Below the pieces are notes generated by a model. It searched no databases. It saw nothing but the letters and a program-made list of their open reading frames with translations, and was not told the origin of the DNA. A stretch of 64,000 nucleotides of DNA, taken from contig CM040453.1 of assembly GCA_022749755.1 (NCBI GenBank), positions 10,425,368-10,489,367 of the forward strand, read 5' to 3'. How positions within the stretch are numbered: position 1 is the first letter of the stretch; the number at the start of each line of letters is the position of its first letter. Positions 35,183 to 47,599 of the stretch are shown here, piece after piece. The position numbers were made by a program, and so were the translations under genes. The DNA is from Azadirachta indica (lineage: Eukaryota > Streptophyta > Magnoliopsida > Sapindales > Meliaceae).

Positions 35183-35500
35183 CTTTCTGACTTTTTGGGC
35201 GTGATGATTTGAATTCACTAATTGTCCAATGGTTTGAACTCACTAAATTGTTTAATCTGCTCATCGTAAGCAGCACCATTTGAATTCGGTTTTTAGTACT
35301 TGATCCTACTCTCTAACAAAATTGGGCACTATATATGGCAAAAATTTGCTTCTAGCAAATTCCCTATCCACTTAGGTATGATAATTTTAGGTGATCAACT
35401 GCATAAATCAAAAGAATATATAAGGATTCATTCTATGACATTGAAATATTTAAACAAAATTGATTGAATTTGAATCACCTCTCGTATTCGTTGATGCTTC
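35183..35500 (-). pseudogene. GDSL esterase remnant, exon 2 and trace of exon 1
   Basis: On the minus strand an acceptor (tttatgcag, ending at 35399) leads into sequence parallel to exon 2 of the 3.5-kb copy. It has the same ending (gaattcaaatca) and a GT donor at 35182. Downstream flank 35090-35170 also matches 3450-3530 (catcaagagcatatatgtta against catcaaaagcatctatgtga). Upstream, ggtgattcaaattc (about 35470) still spells GDSNS, the nucleophile motif, but the rest of exon 1 is unrecognisable. Dead. Confidence 0.6.
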
Positions 35501-37590
35501 TAATTTTTAATAGTTTATGTTATTACAAAAAAGAAATTTATAATATGTATATTTTCATTTTATTGTATTAAAGATACGTTTGGGACCGTTTGCATTGTTC
35601 TAACTCTAGCAAACTTTGTAATAAAGTTATGGATAATTATATTTTTGTTTGTCATATTTTGTAAAATAAGAAATTAAAATAATTTTCATAATCTTAACAA
35701 CATAATCCTAGTCTTAAGGTTTTAACATCATTGAACAAGCGGATTAAAATGTTAAATTAAATTAATTAAAGCAACTAACTTATTATTATGCTAAAATGTA
35801 GGAGTGAAAAGTGATATCTTCGAAAACTAGGACAAAATTAAAAACTAATTACTAAATTAAGTATTGGAAGGACAGCGGCCCCAAAAATGGCCCATGTATT
35901 CTTTTTTGTCTTTATAATTGTTGATAATTTGTTTTTTGACTATGATTTCATTCTAATTCGTTAACAATATCATAGTTAAAAATGTGTTTTCTTTGAAAGC
36001 ATGAAATTATAGGGTCAAAAGTAGGAGATAGAGTTACCATAGGAATTAACGAGGCCTAATCGAGCCTCAAGAAAAATCATTTAAAAGATAAATATTGTTT
36101 TATTATTTGGTTCTTATAGAATGAAAATTTTATGAAATGACCTATAGAAATTTTGATAGTGACCCTCACAATTGGAAAGCTGATTACCTTACTCAAAACT
36201 AATATAAATTTCGATAATATACATTTTAACCCTCACAATTTGAAAGATGATTATCTTACTCAAAGCTAATATTGCAAGCATAAACATTAAATAGTACATG
36301 CCCAATTTCATTCTCGTATGATTTATGAACTCGTTTATAATGCTAAGGATTTTTAATTTTTTATAACATTGATAAATTTAAATAAATTAATTGTGATGAA
36401 TAAAAAAACATTAATCTTGTCAAAATAGTCGAACTAAATAAGTTTATTTATGTTTAAAAAGAAAGAAAGAAAAAAACATAGTTAAAACTAACAAAAATGA
36501 GTGAAAATACATAAATATTATCCTTATTAACGAATCTGCGGATATCTTTAAATTCAATCCCAAGCGGCGTTTTTTAACCCAAAATCGATGATATAAGCGT
36601 CAAACAACAGAGATAATCGAACATATTAAAAACCCAGAAGATAAAAATCAATGAAAGAAACATGGAAAAATCATTAAAGAACCATGTACAGATACGCTAG
36701 AACAAAATTAACAAGATTTATAAACAGAGCAAGCGATAAAAAATAACAAAATATGATGAACATATTTGTAATCTTACTAGCGTGTGTTATTATTTTGCTT
36801 TTAGACTAATTAATAGGCTGAGAAAAGCAGTCTAAGGAGGAAAGTTGCAGCATCAGACTAACCCAAAATCAAAACCAGAAGATGGACCAACCCAAAAAGT
36901 GCTGACCCCGTCAAACTTTCTGTAAACCGAAAGATCTTTTACGTTATTATATAATTAAGATTACCAAAACAGTAACTTGATTAATATTAGTCTGTCGGGT
37001 ATTGATTATTTGTAACAAATTAAGCAGTCAAAGCAAAGAAAAGCAGCTATGGATCGAGTTAAACACACACACTAAGCAAACCCCAAAAAGTACCACTTTT
37101 AAACAACATCTATTCACCAAAATGCATCACTCTTTTGTTTTCACTGAAACCCCAAAACGCAATCCACCTCTACAAAAACTCCCAAACAAAACCTCTCTTC
37201 TAAACGAGGGCAGAAAAGTTGCCTCATTTTTATATCAACAAACATATGATTCGGAGTTTGTTTATGTGAATTTTAGTCTTCTAAGTTCTACAGAATGTAT
37301 AAAAATTCCATGGAAATATATCCTATGTAATGAATGAAATCAACTGATATAGACTGAAAAAAAGCAAGAAATATGCTACAATCTCATGCTAATTAAAATT
37401 TGAGAATAAAATACATCCTAACTGAAATTGATAAATCTTCCGACCAGTTGCAAAATGAAATATACTTGTGAAAAGTCAATATCCATGATTATATACAGCT
37501 ATATGTGAGAGAAATGAAAAATATTTAGACTTTTTGACAATTTTTCTGCGTTTTATGGACAAATAGAAATGGTCAAAAGTACAATAACAT
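35500..37590. other. AT-rich DNA with duplicated GDSL upstream flank
   Basis: Around 36720-36760 the sequence matches the flank at about 4510-4550. The plus open frame 37002-37337 (111 codons) shows no domain, has Lys/Thr/Ser-rich composition and is not supported as a gene. Confidence 0.45.
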
Positions 37591-37595
37591 ACCTT

Positions 37596-37752
37596 ACTCA
37601 TCTTCTCCTTCAACTGGAGGAGTCATGGATTTCAATGGCTGAGTGAGAGAGAGGGAGAGAGAGATCTAGACCAAACCCCAAAAATCAAAGCAATTGTAAC
37701 TCTCTGATTAAATAAGACTTGATCCTTGTGGTTTTACAATTGGTTTTAATTT
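37596..37752 (-). repeat. Copy 2 of the promoter plus first exon
   Basis: The minus strand has the CT-rich leader (ctctctctccctctctctca) and then ATGACTCCTCCAGTTGAAGG, corresponding to the first exon at 17663-17696. The frame then reads MTPPVEGEDE and a stop (TAA) just before a GTATGT donor, where copy 1 has Trp. The start is near 37634. The unit is interrupted upstream by the fold-back element at 37753. Confidence 0.7.
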
Positions 37753-38834
37753 TAAGGAGATTGACATTTTACCCTTTGAGGTTTGGTTTAATAGACAAAT
37801 ATCCCTTATGTTTGAGAAAAGACAGATTCTCTCCTGACATTTGGATAAATAAGCAGGTAGCCTCTGAACTTTTTTATTTCCGTTAGTTAGTTTGTTAGTT
37901 TATTATCATTTGTATTTCTCATTTTTTATATAATAATACTTTGATATATAATTTATTTCAAAATAACACTTTACTCCCTATTTTAATATTTTTTACAATA
38001 TAATTTTTTTAAATATAAAAAATTTAGTCCATGTTTAATATTTTTTCCATAATATACTCAAGATTAAATACATTTTTAATTTTTTATTTCAATAGAAAAT
38101 TTGAAAACTAAAATATTATTAAAGAAATTTAAATAATGAGTTAGATTAAACTCATATTAAAATATTTTGAACTCATGTTAAAATATTTATATCCTTACTA
38201 ATTCTATTAACAAATGATATTAAATTTTTTTTTTTACTTTTTTATTTATATTTTCATAATTTTTCTCTAGAAAAAATATAATAAATAAATTTAATATAAT
38301 CTTTTAAATAAAAATAGTAATATAAGAATAAAATATTAAACTATATTTCAAAATTCTTTTAATAATTAAATATTAAATTTATTGTAAAAAAAAAGAATAT
38401 AAATATTTTAACTGAGTTTAAAATATTTTAATATGAGTTTAATCTAACTCATTGTTTAAATTTTTTTAATAATATTTTAGTTTTCAAATTTTTTATTGAA
38501 ATAAAAAATTAAAAATGTATTTAGTTTTAAGTATATTATGAAAAAAATATTAAATATGGATTAAATTGTTATATTTAAAAAAAAATTATATTGTGAAAAA
38601 TATGAAAATAGTGAGTAAAGTGTTATATTAAAATAAAATATATACAAAGTATTATTAAGTAAAAGATGAGAGATACAAATGATAATAAATTAATAGGTCA
38701 ATTAACGTAAATAAAAGTTCAAGGGTATCTACCTATTTATCCAAATGTCAAGGAATATTTATCTTTTTTCAAACATCAGGGAGATATTTGCCTATTAAAT
38801 GAAATCTCAAGGGGGAAAATGTCAATATCCCTAA
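37753..38834. mobile_element. Fold-back element with ~430-bp TIRs and 9-bp target duplication
   Basis: The outer ends (taaggagattgacatttt, and inverted ttagggatattgacatttt) begin long imperfect inverted repeats that cover most of the element. They include cctatttatccaaatgtcaa on the right against its inverse near 37840, and taatatgagtttaatctaac against 38145. The flanks are identical 9-mers, ttttaattt (37744-37752 and 38835-38843). The related unit at 39845-39865 shows the uninterrupted site (gattttaattttaatttg). A 9-bp duplication suits the Mutator superfamily. No transposase is encoded. Confidence 0.85.
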
Positions 38835-38902
38835 TTTTAATTTGAATTTCTGTTCGCATAAAATTCCCATATCGCCAAAATTGGCCTATGCTTTTGCCTA
38901 TG

Positions 38903-39650
38903 CATACGTAGTGAGTTGGTGATAAACTTTAAAAACTACTGATTCTTTTTTTACAAACATCTATAAATGTATTTATAAAGATATTGTCGATCATTACATT
39001 TAATTAAAAAAATACATAATTGATATAACAAACAAATAGATATATATATATACACACACTTAAATATATGTATACATATAAACATATATACTTAAATAAA
39101 TGATGGGTGCACCTTTAGTCCAATAATAATATTTTTTGGGGAATATAAAAGACAATTAATGGCATGGGTTGTGTTGGAAGTCGCAATGTGCCAAAGATAT
39201 TTATTGACATTTAATTTAATTCGTTGGCATTTATTTTCTATGAACAAATCCCCATTTTAGACCGATAAGTATGGATTGTGTTGGAAGTTACAATGTACTG
39301 TAAATATTTGCTGGCATTTAATTTCATTTGGTTGACATCTATGTTCTGTGAACGAATCCCTATTTTAGGCCAATAATAAAGTATGGTTTGTGTTGGAAGT
39401 TGCAATATACTGTAAATATTTATTGGCATTTAATTCATTAGTTGGCTGCTGGCATCTGTTTTTTAAAACCAACTTACAGTATTAACAAAGTTCTCAAATA
39501 ATTTTAATACAGTAATTGAGTCTTAGTTGGGAGGATTAGTTATTGAATATAACGAAAATATCTGCCAAAAGGGGGTTCGTAAAATAAAGAATCATTATTT
39601 TTCAAATTTTATCACCGTCAAGAACTCACTATGTATGCGTGCATGTTTGT
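38903..39650. mobile_element. MITE family, copy 2
   Basis: It has the same ends as copy 1 (tagtgagttggtgataaact on the left, gaactcacta on the right). It carries three direct copies of the internal ~112-bp unit (starting near 39159, 39266 and 39384) against two in copy 1. The minus open frame 39238-39429 is part of the repeat. Confidence 0.75.
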
Positions 39651-39689
39651 TTGGTTAAATGTAAATATTTTAATTCTTCGAAAATTATA

Positions 39690-39860
39690 GTTTTTAACAT
39701 ACCTTACTCATTTCTTCTTCAACTGGAGGAGTCATAGATTTCAATGGCCGAGATAGTGTGTGAGAGAGAGATCTTAACCAAACCCCAAAAATCAAAACAA
39801 TCGTAACTCTCTAATTAAATAAGACTTGATCGTTTTGGTTTTACAATTGATTTTAATTTT
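39690..39860 (-). repeat. Copy 3 of the promoter plus first exon
   Basis: This is the minus-strand counterpart of 17480-17700, with a one-base deletion in the first exon (gaagaagaaatgagtaag) before the GTATG donor. It shares the leader aaccaaaccccaaaaatcaa with copy 2. Its promoter side continues into the dispersed repeat at 39870. Confidence 0.7.
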
Positions 39861-39869
39861 AATTTGAAT

Positions 39870-40454
39870 TTTGTTTGTAAAAAATTCCCATATTGCCAAA
39901 ATTGGCCCACGCTTTCGCCCAAGCTTTTTCAATTTCCAAGTGACAAAAATTGTGTAAAATCGCACTCCATGCCTTTTTTTTTTTTACACTTCTTTTGCCT
40001 TCCACTTGATAATAAACACTATCTATGCTTAGCCTTTAATAAACACTATGCAGGCCTTCCATATCTATTACTTTAATTTTAATAAAAAATTAAAAACTCG
40101 AACAATGTTAATGGAGGGTCTCTGTCATATTAAAGAACCCACAAAGGAGAAAAAAAAAAAGGGTCTATATATAAGTGTTTCTTTGTTACATATAACAAGT
40201 CTGTTTGGCCGGAGGCGACTGACCAAATTCATCTCGAATTCAAAAGAAATTATGGTTTGAATTTTTGTTCCTTCAGTTTTCTGACTTCTTCCATGTAAGA
40301 AAATTAACCGGGGAATTTCGTGGAAAGATATACAAAACTGAAGAACCTATCTATAATTTTTCTTGTCAATAAAACAAAATTATTATTTTGAAAGACTTAG
40401 AATATTCACCACTAATAACACTAACATGCATAACTTGATAATACTAACATGCAT
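39870..40454. repeat. Dispersed repeat, copy 2
   Basis: It parallels 14870-15430 (ttcccatattgccaaa, aatttccaagtgacaaaaat, tggccggaggcgactgacc). The open frames at 39864-40076 and 40048-40260 belong to this repeat. Confidence 0.8.
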
Positions 40455-41100
40455 GCATACATAGTGAGTTGGTGATAAACTTTAAAAAATAATGATTATT
40501 TATTTACAAACATCTATAAACATATTTTGAAAGATACTGTCGTTACATTTAATAAAAAAAAATACATAATTCATATAACACGAATATATATATCTATATT
40601 TACTTATATACACGGTTAAATAAATAATGGATGCTCATTTAGTCCAATTAATAATATTTTTTTGGAAGCAATGCACCATCAATATCTATTGGCATTAAAT
40701 TTTATTAGTCGCCGTCTATTTTCCATGAACAAATTCCTATTTTAGGCAATTGAATTACATTACATATGGAATATGTCTAACTTGATAGCTCCTTTGATCT
40801 GCAATCAATTCTTGAATTTCTCACACCGTGCAATATATCTCTTTTAGCAAAGTTTGGTTTAAGCAGTCAGAACGCTGTTATATGGTTGGAAGAGTTTCCA
40901 TCTGAAATTGCTTCTCTGTTATAGTTTTCTTTCTTTAATAAAATTTCTTTTCAATAAAATCCCTATTTTAGGCCGATCATTAAAGCATGGGTTGTGTTGG
41001 AAGTTACAATGTACTGTAAAAATTTATTGGCATTTAATTTATTCGTTGGCTGTTGGCATCTATTTTCTATAAACAAATCCCTATTTTAGACAGATCGAAA
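40455..41100. mobile_element. MITE family, copy 3, interrupted
   Basis: The left end (tagtgagttggtgataaact) and part of the body are present up to aaattcctattttaggc (40745). About 215 bp of unrelated sequence (40746-40960) follows. The body then resumes at cctattttaggccgatcatt (40962) with another internal unit and stops near 41100 without a clear right end. Confidence 0.62.
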
Positions 41101-42600
41101 ACAATAACTTTGATTTGATCAGTTGAAGAATCTAATTAAATCATTAATGGTTGTGGGGCTAGCTACTAGCCAAAACATACTTTGTATTATACTATGTTTT
41201 AGATTTTTGTTACCATTTGTAACTTTTTCTTAACTTAAAGTTTTATTGTAAATTTCAATTTATGATTTTTCCAACGTTTTCTAACTCTGTTTTTTAATAG
41301 AGATAGTAAAGTTTCAAGCCAACATTTTCTGTTAAGTGGAAGTTAATAATTGATAATATTAAAAAGAAAATTTATTATAAAAGAAAATTGCGTATACTCC
41401 ATTAATAGTTGGAAAAATAAATACATACCTACTTGATATTTAAAAAAAATGCTTCTTTTAAATTTTGATAAATAAACAGATATTTTCCTTTATTTTTATT
41501 TTTCTAAGTTGGCAGATTGATTAATATCATTTGTATTTTTATATTTTTAAATATTTCCAGTTTAAAATTATTATCATATTATTGTCTAATATTAATTAGA
41601 CCAATAAATTTGCATGCACTTAAAATTTTATTAAAATAATGTATAACATCTTAAATACATGCTAGAAAACTTATTTACTTAATTCTATTTTTTATGATAA
41701 TTGATAGACGTGATATATCAAAAGAATAATAATATATCACTTTCCTCTGTCAATATAAAATTCTATTAATTATTTTATATCTAAGAGACCTGAAATACTA
41801 AAAAACTTAGATTAAAATGTATAACATTATTTTATAATTAATTAAAAATAAAAAATATTAATCTTGTGAGCTAATAAACTTCTAGAACTAAGTAGGTTCA
41901 TTATTTAATTGGATTCAAAATAATCTCGAAATAATGTCTTTAACCAAATTACTGTATGTAAACGGTTGAAGCATGTTAACAATACTATCCCTAAACTCAA
42001 CGACAGGATTTAGATTTAAAGTCAGACATTATCACATTGACATATTTAAGCCATATGTTTTAAATAATTTAAGTCTAATTACAAAATAACTATCTCAAAA
42101 CATAAAAGGTGAAAATTTCTAATTTTTAAACAAAACAATATGTTAATAGATATTTTATTTTCTCTCTCATTAATATATTTATTAAATTCATTTATTTCGT
42201 ATGGTATAAAATCAAATCCATTAATTTTATATTAAATATTTTTATTCAACTTCACAATTAAACTTATAACTTTACAAATTTAGAATAATTTGACAACAGT
42301 TTTATATTTTAGAAAATTATTTTATTCAAATATTAATGTTAAGTTCTTAAATATGTTACACAAAAATAAGTTATATCTTTTTTTTTGGTTTAAACTCAAT
42401 AATTTAAGGATAATGTGTATGTATATTATATTTTTTATCGTTAGCATTTTTTTTTAACCCATGCCAACAAATAATAACGCATATATTGCTAATGTTATTG
42501 ATGGAACCCAACAACAAATTAGCTATGTTCACCTGTATAAATACGCTTTAAACTACTTATTCTTATCATCTTCATAAAGATATGTCCACTTACTCTAATG
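41100..42600. other. AT-rich intergenic DNA
   Basis: No gene or clear element is seen. Confidence 0.5.
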
Positions 42601-42603
42601 AAA

Positions 42604-42981
42604 ATGAGCCAAATTACTAAGTTAATTGCGATAGTGTTTTTCTTCCTAGTCCTAAAGTGTACAACAAAAATAACTCATGTGGCAGCAACAGAGTATACCA
42701 TTGGGGATCCGGATATGGCATAGGGCCTAAATGAATGGTTAGTTGACTGGCTCAAAGGAAAGCACTTTAAAGTTGGAGATGTTTTCATATTCCCATACTT
42801 TTTTCCTTTGTTTTATAGGGTGAGAAATCAATCAGATTACGAAGATTGTGGTGCCCATATTTTTAAGAACCTTGAATATGTTGGATGTGCTCTACTCGAG
42901 AAAGGTATGAACTATTTGCTAAGTGATCAGGACAGATTTTGTAAATAGGGAATGAAACTTGCAGTTAATGCTACTGAATAG
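42604..42981 (+). pseudogene. Phytocyanin (blue copper protein) pseudogene
   Basis: A single uninterrupted frame of 126 codons with two internal stops resembles plant phytocyanins, small secreted copper proteins. A hydrophobic signal peptide (residues 1-27) precedes ATEYTIGDPDMA, then a TAG. Next come WLKGKHFKVGDVFIFPY, NQSDYEDCGAH and, after a TAG, GMKLAVNATE and the terminal TAG. The first copper His position (normally Ser-His-Asn) reads as Phe-Tyr, and the PGHC loop is replaced by DRFCK, so the copper site is lost. Length matches the mature domain. No intron is visible. A related fragment is at 34.4 kb. Confidence 0.85.
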
Positions 42982-43289
42982 ATATGCTGTTATTGTACGA
43001 ATAAATTACAGATCAAACTTTCTAATAATTACTCTTCTTCAATGAAATTGATAATTATAATAAAGCAATAGAATTAGACGAGTAGAACTTTGAAGTAACT
43101 AGAGGAATCAACAGTAGTAAGTTTAAATATAGGGGTGAGCATGGTCCGGTTCGGTCTGGGTTTTTGAAAAGCCAAACCGGACCTGTATTATATGGCTACC
43201 TACTTAGCTAACTTTATTGTGCTACTGACTGAGCATTCCCTTGTTATAAACTAGTCATTTGACTTAGTGTCTGCATCAAACATGGACAC

Positions 43290-43794
43290 TAGTTCTGATA
43301 ATAGCCACGTTCTCCACATTCAAAACACACACTTAGAGATATATAGGACCTCTAGTCATTTTGAGTACTTCCTTGAATAGATTTGCTTGTTTGGTCTTGT
43401 ATCTGCTTGTTTGACATATATTTCGATGATACGCCTGTTGCTCACACTCGAAACACATACCTGACATCCAGCGAGAACCTCGGTTACCGTGAATTGGGGA
43501 CTGACTTTTCATTTGTCTTTTTTCCCCAATTTAGGAAGCTTTTGGTCATATCATATTGTAGTAAAAGGTATTTTTCTCAGGATGTTGAACAAGAAAGGTC
43601 GGCTTTTTGACTCATAATTTCTTGAATTCACTCAACACTAACATATTCTGACCTCCATTACCATTTTCTTGATTTTGGGAATTACTGGTAATTCCGCGAA
43701 GAGTAGTAACAAATTCTCTCATCGTTTGGCGAAACTCACCAAACTCTTCCCCTCTTTGTAAAGATGATAGCTCTATTTCCCTATTATCAGACAT
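43290..43794 (-). pseudogene. Ty3/gypsy gag fragment inside the hAT element
   Basis: The minus frame 43794-43612 (starting MSDNREIELSSLQRGEEFGE) is a retrotransposon gag-like segment. Further left, minus-strand CFECEQQAYHRNIC (about 43425-43465) resembles a degenerate zinc knuckle. Breaks separate the two. Confidence 0.4.
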
Positions 43795-43816
43795 ACTGAA
43801 ACAATGGATGAAAAGA

Positions 43817-43972
43817 GACCAGACTGAAGTAAAAGTGATTAGACAACGACTTCTTGCAACTCAAAGTCGTCAGAAGAGTTACGCAGATCATAGACGGAGA
43901 CCATTGGAATTTGAGGTGGGTGATCATGTTTTCCTAAAGATCAAACCTCATACCGGAATAGTCAGGTTCTCA
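43817..43972 (+). pseudogene. Ty3/gypsy integrase C-terminal fragment inside the hAT element
   Basis: The plus strand reads VIRQRLLATQSRQKSYADHR and then LEFEVGDHVFLKIKPHTG, the conserved stretch after the integrase core in chromodomain-lineage Ty3/gypsy elements. It ends shortly before the 3' terminal part of the hAT element and runs opposite to the gag piece. Confidence 0.8.
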
Positions 43973-45004
43973 AATTTTTGAGACCAGACTGGACCAAATT
44001 AGAAGGAGAACCTACACCGGATCAGATCAGTTGAATATTATAACTGAATTAAAATCAAACTGATCGATTCAGTTTTTGGGTCGGTTTGGTTTTTGAATAA
44101 AAATATTATTTTCTTAAAATTTTTTATTTCATTAAACGACGTTGTTTTACAAAAACACAATGAAACAATGTCGTTTAGATGAAAAATATTAAAAAATAAT
44201 ATTTGTAGTCCTGTCTGGATTTTTTGGACTAAAACTGAAACTGAACCGAAAATTTTAGATTTTTTAGTTTAAGAACCGAAACCAAATCAAATTGTATAAA
44301 ATATCGAACCAAACTTGTAAATTCTGGTTCGGTTTGGATCGGTTTTTCTGCCCACCCCTATTTAAATATATAAAATGGATCTATTACAGAAAAAGCAGAA
44401 GAGAAGGAATGGGAATGATAAACAAGTATAAAATGAATGATCTCGGTTGGTGCTTAAAAGACTTGATTATTGACAAAAGTTAATTAAAACATACTCACCT
44501 AAAATTTTAAAAAATCAACATATAAATGAAAGATTTAAAGCAATTTACGTATATCACCCCTGAACACTTTAGTTAACTATAATTAACTATTAATTAACCG
44601 TTAAATTTATGAATAATTTAATAAAACAATATTTTTTAAACACATAATAATTTTTACCTTTCTTTTATATGATCTCTTTTAATCTCAAAAATTTAGTTGG
44701 AGAAAGTTAAATTTATTTGATTTTCCTTCACTTAATGTAACCTCATCAGCTAATATTTAATATTCCATAAAAAAGTTAAAAAAAAATGTTGTTATCATCA
44801 AGTTGTCAATTATTTTGTTAAAATTTAATAATTTCTTTTGTATGTACATTTATATCATGAAGAATGAATGAATTTAAATTCCACATAAAAATATTTTTTA
44901 AATTTCAATCTTTTTAACAGTAGCATTAATAAATCCATGCCTTTATTTTAAAGTTATTTTCGAAGTCATAATATAAATTAATAAAACCATCCGTTTCATA
45001 TCAA

Positions 45005-45300
45005 TTTCATTCGTTTTCTGACAGTGGCCTGAGGCTGAGTGAGAGCGTACTGTTAGTTGTATCAGTACAATTAAGTCTCGTAATAAATTGAATCACAGTT
45101 TCTCCCGTGATAATTGGTTATTCTTCTTCTTTTTTTCTAAAGATTGAAAGCTTATTTCTCAATAGTCAATACAAAAAGTGGTAGACAGCTGGCTACCACA
45201 CAGCATTCAGTAGCAAACAAAGCTTCCTCTTGAAAAATGCAAACATCATCAACTCTCCTTTAATGCTTTGCAATTCTAGTAACTCCACTACCACCCAACA
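45005..45300. repeat. Duplicated flank, copy 1
   Basis: From ttctgacagtggcctgaggc to aatgctttgcaattct the sequence matches 52330-52620 almost base for base. A weaker, shorter copy is at 47215-47340 (agtggtagacagccagctac). These mark local duplication of the GDSL/phytocyanin block. Confidence 0.85.
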
Positions 45301-45534
45301 TATACCCATTTTATAAGTTACTTCTTATTATACGATTGCAACAAATTTTTGAGATACTAATTATACGTATAAATTCATGCATATTTTTGGGAAATCGTCA
45401 TTTCACTTTTAACTAGTGCTCTTTATTAATTTTATGTGTGTGCTTTTTGCGTTGAAGAATATAAATAAAAAATATTCTCACAAGATAATAGCAATAATTT
45501 GAAACCAAAAAGAATGTTTCCTGTTAATTGTTTT

Positions 45535-46165
45535 TGTATTTTGTCATTGAATGTTTTAGTTGAATTAATTCAACAAAAAATTAAATATCAACTGAAATTT
45601 TATCAAAAAATTAAATATCGAGTTTGATATTGTAAATGCAATTAATACAAATCTACAAATTCATTGATCTATTGATTTCTGCCTAATCCCACATGTCTGT
45701 GTCCTTTTTATTGTATTCTATTTATTTTTCGTTAAATTGATTACTTATAAATTTATTTTATTATTAAAAACTTACTGAACGAAAGAAATTTTCTTGACAT
45801 ATGGATTTTTATGCCACTAGAAAAGGGACATTGTATTTTTTTAATTTTTATTCAGAAATTTTTATTTTTATACAAGTTTGTAAATAAGTATATATTCTTT
45901 AGAAAGGCATCTACTATTTTGAATCATAAATTTTAATTAATTGTTTCATAAATCCATTTTTAATTAAATAAATTTACAAAATAAGAATTATAATATATTT
46001 GTTAGCCAGTCCGGATGAGTCACAATTAAATAACCCACAGGAAAAAAAAAGAATATTAATATAAGAGGAACAATTACAAATTGCATTCTTTTGATTGCAG
46101 TTGAGTTCACTAATTGAAGCATTTATACGAACGGTAGGAAATTATTGACAGCAAGTTTTGTTGAT
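45535..46165. repeat. Duplicated block, copy A
   Basis: It parallels 47615-48185 and 55150-55720: ttgaatgttttagttgaatt, aacaaaaaattaaatatcaa, taatcccacatg, ttaattaattgtttcataaa. Divergence is higher than between the other two copies. No coding sequence. Confidence 0.7.
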
Positions 46166-47599
46166 TCAGGACGTGATCCCAATGATGCATAGCTTGTGAT
46201 CTATTGCTTCATTCAGGTCAAGGTGGAAATCCAAAAATAGTATAAGAAAACTTGATTTTTAATAATAATATATAAATATTCAAAATTGATCACATCAATG
46301 AATTCACATTATTCAATATAATAAATTAATGCAAAAAAACTGGTTTAGAATCTAAACTCCATAAAATGATAATTTTTCAATTTTCATGGTGGAATATGAA
46401 TAGGTATAATAGCTAACGAAACAGAAAAAAAATAATTAAAACAATTATTCGTTTCTAAATTATTTTCATAATCCTAACATTAGTCAATAACCTCATTAAT
46501 ATGTTAAAAAAATTATCGAGCTTTGCATTTAGTTCGTGGAGATACAAAAACATCTCATTAATGTTTATCAACTTAATTATCTTTGCATTCCTTTGTCATT
46601 TTATCATATAAATTATCACCTTATCTTAGATCAATTAATTAAAAAAGATAACCATGATTATACCAAATTTAACATTTGTATTCTTTTTTAAATGAAGTCA
46701 AAATTTTAGTTATAAATGTAAATACAAAATTTTCTTTCATTATTTCTGTAATTTCAATTTTTGATTTTCAGTTTACAGTAGTGGAAACAAGCAAATGACA
46801 ACTGCACCTATGTAACATAGTCTATGTGATTCTAGTCATCTATTCTACAGATTTGTTTGTATTTAATTTCGTTAGTTGGCATTTATTTTGATTGATCTGA
46901 TTGCTACTGCAGTTTCATAAATAATCGAATAAATGAACAGGATGATGACTAATAAAAAGAGAATAAGCAAATAGAATAAATGTCATTCTCTCTCTCGTTG
47001 GTCTCCTCTCTCCTTCTCCTCAGTTTCGCTTGTAATTAACTTTAGAAATTTGAAATTCAATATATGTTCCAATATTAAACTTTGATTTGCTGTGAATTAA
47101 CTGTATTTCTTATGGGACGTGCATTATTATATTTTTTAACTTGAAATTCAGTGTTTGTTAATTTTCATCTATAGTAAAGAGGGAATTGAAACTAATTAAT
47201 TTAGTGGGAACTGTATCTCTCAAAAGTCAATACAAAAGTGGTAGACAGCCAGCTACCACACAACATTCCGTACCAAGTAAAGCTCTGTTGAAGAATGAAA
47301 ACATCATTAACTTTTCATAATTCTATGCAATTCTACTTAATTATCACTACTAGTTAAAGAATATCCTCTTAACAAATAACTTTTTATTTACAATTTTAAC
47401 TTTAGGTAAAAATTAACATAAAAATCTTTATACTTGAGATACTAGTTATACGTATAAATTCTTGAATATTTTTCAGATCATTTCACTCTTTACTAATTAA
47501 TTTTTGTGTGAGGTCTTTTTGTGTTGAAGAATATATATGAAAAAAATTCTCACAAGATAATAGCAACAATTTGGGAACAAAAAGAATGTTTCTCTTAAT

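Larger units (their letters stand above)
43130..44360. mobile_element. Non-autonomous hAT-type element with perfect 8-bp TSD
   Basis: The ends are inverted: taggggtgagca at 43130 and tgcccacccct followed by a, ending at 44360. The flanks are the identical octamer tttaaata (43122-43129 and 44361-44368). An 8-bp duplication and the TAGGGGTG terminus fit the hAT superfamily. Subterminal cggttcggt / aaccgaaac words are dense at both ends. The interior carries pieces of a Ty3/gypsy retrotransposon in opposite orientations. The host sequence that it splits (gtagaactttgaagtaacta) is also found unsplit at about 52105-52160. No transposase was found. Confidence 0.9.

Noticed and set aside
37002..37337. 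111-codon plus open frame
   Set aside because: Composition is that of translated AT-rich DNA; no domain, leader or related copy.
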